The notes beneath the pieces were generated by a model, which was not told where the DNA came from, made no database searches, and saw only the letters and a program-made list of their open reading frames with translations. DNA of 21,543 bases from Poteriospumella lacustris (taxonomy: Eukaryota > Sar > Chrysophyceae > Chromulinales > Dinobryaceae): NCBI GenBank assembly GCA_008000375.1, contig SMOI01000467.1, positions 1,117-22,659 on the forward strand. The letters run 5' to 3'. Made by a program: the position numbers and the translations under genes. Shown piece by piece: positions 1 through 8,460 of this stretch. Positions within the stretch are counted from its first letter, which is position 1. Each line of letters begins with the position of its first letter.

Positions 1-6
1 TCGTAG

Positions 7-1879
7 CGTTCACATCTACTGCCAACAACGTCATCAGTCTCATCGAACGACAGGACTACAACAACACCACCTTCGACGAAGTCATCGACGCAAGAACCCA
101 TATCGACACTGGAATCGACTTCTGAAAGTTTAGATCTAAATTTACAAATGGAAGTTGATAAGTTGGTCAAAGAGAAGCGCAAGATTCTGGAAGAATGGGA
201 AAATTCATCACAGACTCCCGCCATCACTACTACACGACATCTCCCCACCATCAGTTGGACCGCACTCGCTCAAGGAGAACAGTCGTCATTTTCTCTCAGA
301 GAAGTACGTCAACGCCCAGACTGGCCGCGCTGGCTCGAAGCCGCCAAGGAAGAGCTCATATCCATGCAGCTCCAAGAAGTCTTCGAGGTCGTGCCTCGTC
401 CAGCTCACAAACGTCCACTCACATCACTTTGGGTCTTCAAAATCAAAATGGATACAATGGGAAACATCACCAAGTACAAAGGTCGATTGACCGTCCGAGA
501 ATGCCAGGCAGTCCTTGGCGTCGACTACTTGGACACGTACTCACCAGTGACGAAGATGCCAGCAATCCGAATCTTCCTGTCATTGGTCACACAGTTCAAC
601 TTGAAAACAGCTCAATTTGATGTTCCAACGGCTTTTCTGAAGGCAAACCAGGACGATGAAATCTTCATCGAGCTCCCAGAACTCTTCGACGTCGTAAACA
701 ACGACATCAATCGATCGCACGTGCTAAAGCTGAAGAAGGCGGTGTATGGCCTCCCGCAAGCACCGAGATCTTGGTACAAGGCTGCAGACAACGCGATACG
801 AGAGCTTGGATACGAACCCATTCCCTCGGAACCTTGCATTTACAAGCTCCCCAACAAACTCAGCTTTCTGGCCCTACACGTCGACGACATGGTCCTGGCC
901 TCGCAGGATACAGCAGAGATAACCAGAGTAACAGTATACCTTCAAACTACTTTCCGTATTACAGTCAGTACAAGACTTCAAGGTTTCTGGGCCTGCACAT
1001 AGAAAGAAATCAATTCACTGGAGAAACGACAATCTCTCAGAAGACGAAGATGGTGGAACTCAAACAACGAGCAATGGCATACCTAGGTACTCGGGCAACC
1101 GCCAATGCCATTGAAAAGATGCGCCTCTCGGCCATCTATCCTTTCAAGACCAACACGCAGTTGCAAGCCAAACCGGAGCGCGGGCTCCCAACAGAGAAGG
1201 CTCAACGAGAGCAACTCTCTGCAGTAGAGCATTCGCTTTATCGCTCGCTTGTCGGCTCAATCATGCATATAGCTAATGCATCAAGACCGGACATCGCATT
1301 CGCAGCCAGCGTGTTCGCACGCTTCCTATCTTCACCTAGGCGCACCCACCTTCATGCAGTGATGCACTGCATCCTCTACATGTTCAACACTATCAACAAA
1401 ATCATCAGCTATTCAAGGTTGACCGACATCAACGTACCGCTCAGAATTGAAGCTTTTTCCGACTCTGACTAGGGAGCAAATCTGGACTCCAGAAAAAGCC
1501 AGAGCGGAAGCATGTTCTTCCTCGGCCAAAATATCATTCATTGGTCGTCCACCCAGCAATCACTGGTGGCCCTTTCAACTGAAAGAAACCGTGAAGACTC
1601 TCATATGGTTGAAGAACATTATGAATCTTACCTTATGTTCCCTCGGCAACTGTATTTTGTGACAATCAAGCAGCCATTCTCATGGTCACTGAGCCTCTGA
1701 TCTCGAAGCACAATCGACACTTCGACATGAGTTATCACTTCATCAAATCAACGCTCGAAAAACGAAACGTTCGATACGTACCTTCCAAAACAAACGTCGC
1801 TGATACGTGCACGAAACTTATCGCCTCTGAGACGTTCCAACAACTTGTCTCCAAGTTTCTCTCGCAATCATCGAAATAA
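7..1879 (+). pseudogene. Ty1/copia pol, RT and RNase H portion (broken, 5' truncated by window)
   Basis: Remnant of a copia polyprotein. Frame 1 is open from base 7 to 1002 and carries the reverse transcriptase: GVDYLDTYSPVTK, QFDVPTAFLK, the AVYGLPQAPRSWY block and the catalytic box as HVDD (residues 244-247 counted from the ATG at 148; most copia elements have YVDD). Near 985 the reading moves to frame 3 (RFLGLHIERN, SLVGSIMHIANASRPDIAFA). At 1470-1472 the W of the RNase H SDxDW motif has become TAG. After about 1575 the frame shifts again (WLKN in frame 1), then DNQAAIL and KHNRHFDMSYHFIKS are read from about 1661 to the stop at 1877-1879. Gag, protease and integrase are not in the window. 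At least three frameshifts plus a nonsense codon make it inactive. The copia assignment is very secure. Confidence 0.93.
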
Positions 1880-2178
1880 GAGGCTCTGGAAACTTAAACG
1901 TTTACATCGCACATGCAAAAGAACAATGAAAGAAATAAAGAAGAAACAACGAAACGAAGAAAGCGAAATGAACCAAGAAAAACATCTGACAACAACTCTC
2001 GCGTGAACGAAAACAAAGACACGAACATCCGTATTCAAACGAAAGATCAGTCTCGAACGAAAGAATTGCATGCAATAACAACCATTGGAAGAAAGTCGAA
2101 CAAAGATGACACGAAAAGTTCAATAATGTGACGCAACATAATGACGCACAAACACGACATGACATGAACAAGACGAAA
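1880..2178 (+). other. Purine-rich non-coding stretch downstream of copia pol
   Basis: No convincing gene. The + strand is rich in A and G (AAGAAGAAACAACGAAACG and similar runs). It resembles 4656-4790 in composition, on the far side of the pogo-like insertion. I infer that both are parts of one copia 3' untranslated region split by that insertion. The reading frames found here on both strands are low-complexity products of the purine/pyrimidine bias. Confidence 0.45.
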
Positions 2179-2216
2179 TCCAGTGAGCGCAAAAACCGTC
2201 CGATCGCCGAAACCGT
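2179..2216 (+). repeat. Left terminal inverted repeat of the pogo-like element
   Basis: 38 bp starting TCCAGTGAGCGCAAAAACCG. It matches the reverse complement of 4619-4655 apart from one inserted base after CAGTGAG and a variable 6-bp centre. The CAGT start fits pogo/Tigger-type ends. Confidence 0.85.
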
Positions 2217-2574
2217 CCGTGGCAGTTGGTGCGACCTGGGGCTTCTGAAAAAATAGGATTTTCTGTGTTTTCATCGTCACCGTCCTTCGCCGAATGGATC
2301 TGATGCCGAATTAGGATCGCTCTCACAAAATGCCGTCGAATGCACCCCCTATTTTGAAGTGGGGACAAATAATTGATGGAGAAAGAGCCTCGTATCCAGG
2401 GATTTCGCAGGCGCAACGTGGTGGAACATCTTTCGCTTTTTGTGGGCATCCTGGCTATTGTTATACATGCGGAATGGATGTCAATAACGATCCGGTAGAA
2501 AGAGATTGGGCAAAAAGGAACTGGTTTACATATTTGTGGATATATGATAAAAAAATGGAAATCAAATGACACAC

Positions 2575-4529
2575 CTATGAATCTCCGAGCCACGGGCAGC
2601 GCTCAACACCAATTCTCATCCACTCGGAAATCTTTTCATGGTATCTAACTCTCTTACCTCTGTTTAAAATTCTTTGTTCTTGAAGCTTTTCTTGAGGAGA
2701 AAGAGTGTTGAACCATTTCTCGTAGATCTTCTTATTGCTCTTGTGTGTGGCTGCGATCATTCTCCGTTGCTCAAGCAGCCTCTTCTCGTCCGCTTTTTTA
2801 ATCTTGTATTCTCTATAGAACTGAACACAACGAGGACTATTGACGACCACAGCACGCTGCTGATGGATAGCGCGCTCGTCCTTCGGCTTAGATCCTCTGG
2901 TACGATCAAGGCTAACGATATTCACCATTGACATTTCTTCTGTTAAAACACCCTTTTGACGATAAATTGCTGCCATATGATCCCATTCAGCCTCTAACGT
3001 GCTCATCTCGGCGACTGAGAGACTAGCAGTGCAAAGACTCATCGCAGCAGCGAGTGATGGAATCGGTGTCCATCCAACCCTGCGGTCCTTCAATAACCAT
3101 TGTTGATGTCCTGGTTTCGCGAATGGTCCATGCAATTCGTTGCAAGGCATCTCTCAATTTCGTTTTTTTATCGATTGAAAAGGATGTCAGGGACAAAAGT
3201 TGCTGAAGTTGAGTGTCCACGTGCATGTTTTCGTAAGTCGCTATGCTGGCTTCCATCTCTGCTTCCTCTTCTTCAGACAGCGATAGAAGCTGCTTTACTG
3301 CCGAACTCACGCGCAAGCGCTTGGGAAGGTACTCCAAACGTTTCTTTGCTGCTTTAAAAAAGTTGCTCACGTCCGATGGCTGGCATATAGCGCTGCATGA
3401 GGCCGGAGTCTTCGTCAAAATAACGTCGTGCTCGTCAAAAAGCCTCACTAACTCCGGCTCCAGAAACACCTCCAGCTGTTTTGCTTCGCCGTCACAGGCA
3501 ATAAATGCATGCCTTGGTACACCAAGAGGTAAGTGAGCGCTTTCCCTGCTCTTTTCGATGAAAGGAACCACGATAGTTTCCCCAAACCATCGATAGAAGG
3601 CGGCGTTGCATGCACGAGTTTGAGTGAAGCACACCCATGCTTTAGAACCAAGGCTGCGATCACTGCCCAATTCTTCCACGGGATACACTCGGAAGTCGTT
3701 CTCACTCATGGTATCATAAGATAAAACGTAGATAGACTCGGCGCTGAATCCAGCAGCATTGTGGAGATGATAATACTTAATTGGAAAACCGATGCTGCCG
3801 CTGCCTTCTGCAGTTAGTGGTTGATCTTCAAGTTTCTCGGCCTTTATATACACTCCCTTTGCATGGAGATCGTCCGAAATTACAAACTGCGTTGCGTCCC
3901 CGTTGAAAATTAATCGCGGCGATAGACCATCGCAGAAACCTTTCACCAAACAGATCATAGAATATGCATTTCTTGGATCGGCCTCCGCAATGATGCGGGC
4001 GTTTGTTTTCAGCTGGACTGTGCCTTCTTCCAATTTCAAGGCTTTAAAGAAGCTTCTGACATATGTTTCTGATACAGTATCAACGTCAAGTGAGCCTGAA
4101 GCGAATCCTCGCCGATGCTGAGTCTCTTGGGCGCCCCGCACTATCAATAGCTTGACTTCATGGTAAGTTGGTGTGTGTTGATGCCTAACCAAGTTCGAGA
4201 TGGTCTTTAGCTATAGTATCCAGCAACCGTGGTCTGCCGCCTCCATTGTGGACTCGATTCTTGCCTTCCTTTGTGTATAGGTTGTACGGTCTCAACCATT
4301 TTCGCAATGTCGATTCATCCACTCCGATACTCTGCGCAAACTGTATTCCGGATACATGACACTGTGCTTGAGCAGCAAGAAACCGTTCAACAGCGTAAAA
4401 TTTATCTTCCATTTGGAGACTTTTCCCCGCTACTCGGAAGGTACGAGTTCTTGACAATGGCGATAATTGACTGAACGAGGTGCCCTGACTACCATCGTTT
4501 TTGTCTTCTGCCAGTTCTTTTGACAGCAT
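2575..4529 (-). pseudogene. pogo-like DDE transposase, two frameshifts
   Basis: Read in three minus-strand pieces. 4529-4185 (114 aa) holds an N-terminal helix-turn-helix at about residues 44-85 (FAQSIGVDESTLRKWLRPY). 4192-3023 (389 codons, opened by TTG and so clearly a continuation) holds a DDE_1-like core with candidate acidic residues in FNGDATQF (D99), ACDGEA (D234) and CQPSDVSNFF (D274), the last being the pogo-style third aspartate block. 3150-2575 is a basic C-terminal part. One extra base near 4189 and one near 3090 explain the frame changes; no GT-AG intron restores them. Family knowledge: such enzymes cut and paste by binding the inverted ends. The C-terminal 190 residues match nothing I recognise. 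Assignment to DDE_1/pogo rests on motif pattern. Confidence 0.72.
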
Positions 4530-4618
4530 TAGCTAAGACAATGCAGGCTATTGAAGATATGCACGAAGCAAAAACAAAAAATGGAAAGCAATATGCTGCC
4601 AATTCTTTACAATTCTTT

Positions 4619-4655
4619 ACGGTTTCAACGGACGGACGGTTTTTGACTCACTGGA
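4619..4655 (-). repeat. Right terminal inverted repeat of the pogo-like element
   Basis: 37 bp, the inverted partner of 2179-2216, ending in CTCACTGGA. Just inside it the 10-bp word AATTCTTTAC is repeated twice in tandem (about 4601-4620). Confidence 0.85.
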
Positions 4656-4925
4656 AATGAAATTCGCAAAGAACGTGCAAATGAAGCAAGCAAAAGAAAA
4701 GCAATATGCAGCAAAAATGATAAACATGTCTCAAAAGGATGAAAAAGAGAATGATGAAAGAAAGAAAAAGTTTATCCGAGGCTGCACGCCTCCGCGAATT
4801 TCCAACGCTCTCATCGCGCTCGCAGCAGCTAAGAAACACCATTGCTTCAGCACACCACTGCTTCATCAATCCACATGTACTAACCTTGTGTTTCTTGTTT
4901 CTAGAAAATCAAAAAGCAGCCGGAA
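4656..4925 (+). other. Continuation of purine-rich copia 3' region
   Basis: No gene supported. The first about 140 bases are A/G-rich like 1880-2178 and would follow directly from it without the pogo-like element. The stretch ends in AAATCAAAAAGCAGCCGGAA, which could be a polypurine tract immediately before the LTR-like repeat at 4926. This is inference from composition and position. Confidence 0.35.
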
Positions 4926-5184
4926 TGATAGAATCAGTTGTGCTGATCAGGCTTAGCCTTCATCATGAATCAAGCAAGTCAGCAAGTCCTCGACGCATCG
5001 TCGTCATCATGTCACGACACACTCAAGTCACTCATCGTCATCATGTACATACCTCACTGCCACACATTGGCATCTTCTATCACTCAACTCTTCTATTGTA
5101 ATCACAGTTCAATCTACCCTCTTTCTGCTCTGTTACCTTACTCTTTTGTTTGTAACGAAGCCCACTGTGATAGAATCAGTTGTG
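4926..5184 (+). repeat. LTR-like repeat, copy 1, bracketed by 17-bp direct repeats
   Basis: A perfect 17-bp word, TGATAGAATCAGTTGTG, stands at 4926-4942 and again at 5168-5184. The inner part 4984-5151 recurs at 8028-8190 with a few substitutions and a short gap. It starts with TG, follows an A/G-rich tract and lies downstream of copia pol, so it may be the 3' LTR of the element at the left edge. No clear CA terminus, primer-binding site or 5-bp duplication was found, so it could be another dispersed repeat. Confidence 0.5.
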
Positions 5185-5237
5185 ATGAGTATATGGAAAA
5201 GCGGAAAAGCCTCTGAACAATGTCCGTTCAGCGCGTG

Positions 5238-5271
5238 CCCCTACCAGTAGGAGATCTCCTACTGGTAGGGG
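5238..5271. repeat. 34-bp perfect palindrome at the left piggyBac end
   Basis: The arms CCCCTACCAGTAGGAGA and TCTCCTACTGGTAGGGG are exact reverse complements with no spacer, centred on AGATCT. The palindrome begins 3 bp inside the 14-bp inverted end. The right end carries the related words CCTACTAGTAGG (7968-7979) and CTACTAGTAG (7995-8004). These are probable subterminal transposase-binding repeats. Confidence 0.85.
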
Positions 5272-5456
5272 AAAAAGTTACCGTTTTTTTCGAAACGTCT
5301 GTGCAGCAGCCCTTCAGCTTTGACCGCTTCGGAAGTCACCGTTGGATTCCTCACGTTCTGACGATTCTTGCTATATTCTCCACTTCGCTAACCGATCAAT
5401 AGTTCGAAAGATACAAACAACAGTTCTTTGGCTTACTGAGAATTTAGCCGTTAATT

Positions 5457-8018
5457 GTGAATAATATGACAAGTGTTCTACGTAACTTTATCCCCGGTGA
5501 TCGAGTAGAAGGAACAAAAGCAGAGTTCTGGAAACGCCGCGGTGCGATAGCAGAGTCACATGCAAGCTTACCGAAGACCAAAATCTTGGTAAGATGGGAT
5601 GACGATGAATTTGACGAAGTGGTTCCGCGGGCGTCCCTGAAAATTCTCGATGTCGGGACCGAAAATGCCCTTCATGAAGACAATGATGAGTCAGATGGGG
5701 GCAGCGAATCCACCGTGGCTACTTCTGATCAAGACAATGAAGATGTATCCAGCGAGGAAATGGATATGTGGGACGAGGAGGAGGTAGAAGTCGAGTCTCA
5801 AACTGAAGAGGACGAGGAAGTGCCAGTGCCGACGGTTCCCTCTTCGAGTGAAAATGCGAACGCCCAGAGTGCCGCGGGTACTTCCATCGGGGCCACAAGT
5901 GTGCAAAACAGACCTCTACAGCCGCCCACGTCAGGAGATCGCGGTAGTGGAGGTCGCGGAGGTCGTGGAGGTCGTGGAAGTCGTGCTGGTAGGGGTCAGC
6001 GTACTACTGTTTCTACCCCTTCAACGCAACCTCCAATTCCTCCGCTGCATGCCGTCTTGAAGAAGGCAACAAAGACAAAGCCTGCAATAGTGCGGGAGTG
6101 GACCAAAGTGCCAAATGTTGCCAAGACTTGCAAACGGGCTTTGCAACGTACGATCAATACTCGAGATTGAATTGGCGCGACCCAAGCGTTGCGTTGTTTG
6201 CTCCGGACTTGGATCTTCCTGCCGTGAAATCACCACTGCAATACTTTTTGTTAATGTTTCCGATGCAACGCGTTGATTCGATTCTGGACTGTACCAATTC
6301 AACACTGAGGTCTTGGCGACGTGGACATCCAATTACGAGGGGTGAGCTTTTTCGCTTCATTGGATTGCGACTGATGATGGCATTATATCCACGTTGCTCA
6401 GACGAAGGTCTGGATTTCTATTGGACAACTGAGGCTGACCCTGACGCTATATTCAGTCCAATTTTCGATTTTGAAAACAAATGTGGTATGTCAAAATCGC
6501 GCTTCGAAGCAATCAATACCTGTCCACGTTTGGATACTTTCGTGCCGAATTCTGTAAATGAAGATCCATACCAGTCAATTCAATCATTTGTGGATGGCTT
6601 TAACTGGCGCATGAAGACAGTTGTTGTCCCTGGCAAGTTTATTATTGTTGATGAGTTGATGAGCTTTTGGAGAGGAGTGGAGAGTCATTTCAGTCATGAG
6701 TCGTTCATCCATGTGACGTACGTACCTAGAAAACCTGTGAACCTAGGCGTTGAGTTTAAGTGCTCTGCTGATGGCCAAAGTAATATCATGTTGTTTTTGG
6801 AGATCCAGAAAGGATCACATGCGGCAAAGCAGAGATATGAAACTGAACCAGAGAAGCTTCCATTTCATTGTGCTGTAACTCTAAGCACGGTCGATAATTG
6901 GGCTGGCACTGGTCGTGTTTGCGTGGCTGACGCTGCATTTGGCTCTCTAATAACTTGCTTGGAGCTTCTCAAGCGGGGCCTGTATTTTATTGGAATTGTG
7001 AAAGGATGCACAAAAGGTTATCCGATCGTATACGCGCAAAACTTTTTGGCGTCGAACCCAGTTAAAAATGAGTACAAGGTGATAACTACAACAGTTCAAG
7101 ACGGCACAGGAACCAACCGCACAATAATGTCCGTATTGTTATGCTTACGGCATGGGCTAATAAGACAAATTATCAGCTCATATTCGTCGAGTCTTCTTGG
7201 CAATGAAAATTGCTCGTTCAATTCGAAAGCAAAATGAACATGAAGGAATGTGGTTCAACGAGCGTGAAATCGAAACGGTTCGCCGCCCAAAGGTTTTTGA
7301 TGAGGGGATGCAGCATTTTGGAGCGGTAGATTACAATGACAGGTTTCGCCAGGGTTATCTTAATTGGGAACAAGCTTGGTCAACCAAAAAGATTTGGAAG
7401 CGCATGTTTACGACAGTGTTGGGGGTCATTGCAACCAACGCTTACTTTGCATATCGTTTGGAGACCCATAGTGCCGCAACTACTGATGATGAACGAGATG
7501 ATAAGCTGAAATTCTTTGGATTTCTGAACAGAGTTGCGCAACAACTCATCACCAACAAGTTCGATCATGATGAGCCTATTGCTTCCGGATTACGCTCACG
7601 ATCCTCGCCTCCGGCCGTTTCGCCTGGATTGCGTGTTCCAACACTTATGGCGTTGAATGATGTCCCATCGATAAGGAATAGATTTGATGCAACATCTGAA
7701 CAAGGAAGAAAAGCTAACCAAAAGTATCAAAGGTATTGTGCGACGTGTACGTTACCCAACAAAACAGGTAGAGCGAGTAGAGTTAAAGCTTCATATTTCT
7801 GCTCAGTTTGTTCTGACCCGTCTTTAAACAAATTCGTTTGCTTTTGTGGTCCTCGAGTGAAGCGAACTTGCTGGATGGATCATTTGTTAACGTGCCATTC
7901 ACAAAGTAGTGAAGAGATTCTGCAAAATCTATCTTGTACTAAGTATCTAATGTTCTGTATGGTTGTACCTACTAGTAGGCCATCACAGTGTCCTCTACTA
8001 GTAGGGCACTTGCGCTGA
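5457..8018 (+). pseudogene. piggyBac transposase with Tudor-like and RGG-rich N-terminal extension (frameshifted)
   Basis: Three main frames. 5457-6170 (237 aa) has an SH3/Tudor-like segment at about residues 10-65 (PGDRVEGTKAEFWKRRGAI, KILVRWDDDEFDEVVPRASL), an acidic stretch, then an RGG-type run (GGRGGRGGRGSRAGRGQR). 6098-7237 holds the DDE core: first aspartate in IIVDELMSFWRG (residue 185 of that frame) and second in VCVADAAFGSL (278). 7197-8018 holds the third in HFGAVDYNDRF (residue 45) and a C-terminal cysteine-rich zinc-ribbon-like region (CATC, CSVC, CFC, C..H). All three catalytic aspartates are kept. Frame changes near 6140, 7128 and 7195 break it; 7129-7200 appears to read in a third frame (LTAWANKTNYQLIFVESSW). 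The last frame runs into the inverted end, so the original stop was probably earlier. Confidence 0.88.
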
Positions 8019-8025
8019 ATGGACA
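7968..8025 (-). repeat. Right piggyBac end: subterminal palindromes plus 14-bp inverted repeat
   Basis: CCTACTAGTAGG at 7968-7979, CTACTAGTAG at 7995-8004, then GGGCACTTGCGCTGAATGGA running to the end at 8025. It matches the left end inverted except for one substitution and a 1-base indel between the repeat and the palindrome. Confidence 0.8.
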
Positions 8026-8027
8026 AT

Positions 8028-8190
8028 AAGTCCTCGACGCATCGTCGTCATCATGTCATGATACACTCAAGTCACTCATCGTCATCATGTACATACCTCA
8101 CTGCCACTCATCTTTCCATCACTCAACTCTTCTATTGTAATCACAGTTCAATCTACCCTCTTTCTGCTCTGTTACCTTACTCTTTTGTTT
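8028..8190 (+). repeat. LTR-like repeat, copy 2
   Basis: Matches 4984-5151 almost base for base (AAGTCCTCGACGCATCGTCG through CTCTTTTGTTT), with a 5-base shortening after CTCACTGCCAC and a few substitutions. Only the part right of the piggyBac end is recognisable here. The sequences leading into the two copies differ, so nesting of the piggyBac inside this repeat is likely but not proven. Confidence 0.75.
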
Positions 8191-8378
8191 TGCGACCGAC
8201 GCATAGGACAAACCAGAGCTAAGCGCGAGAACCCTTAGTGAAACCGACCTTATGTACGTTCATTGCATTCTTCCATCCATACGGTGCAAGAACTAATACA
8301 CAATATGTCCAGTGCAAACCTAGATTCCCAAAGGCGACACGACATCTGGGGGTGCGACATTCAATAAAAGCGTCCTGA

Positions 8379-8418
8379 CCCTGTAGGGGTCACAGTAGTA
8401 CTACTGTTCCCCTAAGGG
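8379..8418. repeat. 40-nt near-perfect hairpin upstream of the Rep-like gene
   Basis: CCCT-G-TAGGGG-TC-ACAGTAGT pairs with ACTACTGT-T-CCCCTA-AGGG. The inner 16 bp (8392-8407) is a perfect palindrome and only 1-2 base bulges interrupt the outer arms. It ends 42 bp before the putative ATG at 8461. Rolling-circle Rep systems often nick near a stem-loop, so it is a candidate origin or element-end hairpin; that role is inference. A transcription or UTR structure is the alternative. Confidence 0.6.
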
Positions 8419-8460
8419 AATTAGATTACCCAACCCTATCAACCCAGCAACCTAACCAAG

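Larger units (their letters stand above)
2179..4655 (-). mobile_element. pogo-like (Tc1/mariner superfamily) DNA transposon with long inverted ends
   Basis: An element of about 2.48 kb bounded by 37/38-bp terminal inverted repeats that share TCCAGTGAG, CAAAAACCGTCCG and GAAACCGT in the same order. Its single gene runs on the minus strand. The expected TA target duplication of the pogo/Tc1 families is not visible: the bases outside are GACGAAA on the left and AATGAAA on the right. It lies between two purine-rich stretches that look like one interrupted copia 3' region, which implies insertion into an older copia element. The gene is frameshifted, so the copy is non-autonomous today, but the ends look intact. 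Confidence 0.8.
5221..8025 (+). mobile_element. piggyBac-family DNA transposon
   Basis: 2.8 kb element with 14-bp inverted ends (TGTCCGTTCAGCGC at 5221-5234 and GCGCTGAATGGACA at 8012-8025, one mismatch), subterminal palindromes, and one + strand transposase pseudogene filling the interior. The canonical TTAA target duplication is not seen: flanks are ACAA on the left and ATAA on the right, possibly degraded. The right flank enters the LTR-like repeat within 3 bases, which suggests insertion into or beside that repeat. Confidence 0.85.

Noticed and set aside
2120-2593. 157-codon minus ORF covering the left inverted repeat
   Set aside because: It runs across the element boundary at 2179 and has no recognisable motif; it is an accidental frame in the 3' part of the pogo-like element.
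3100-3724. Several + strand ORFs opposite the pogo transposase
   Set aside because: They are shadows of the minus-strand coding sequence, which carries the DDE motifs.
3023-4529. Programmed frameshifting joining the pogo transposase frames
   Set aside because: No slippery heptamer or downstream structure was seen at 4189 or 3090; single-base lesions are also spread through every other element gene in the window, so ordinary decay is the simpler reading.
5691-5906. Minus ORF of 71 codons opposite the piggyBac N-terminus
   Set aside because: Shadow frame of the acidic linker; hydrophobic runs are the complement of Glu/Asp codons.
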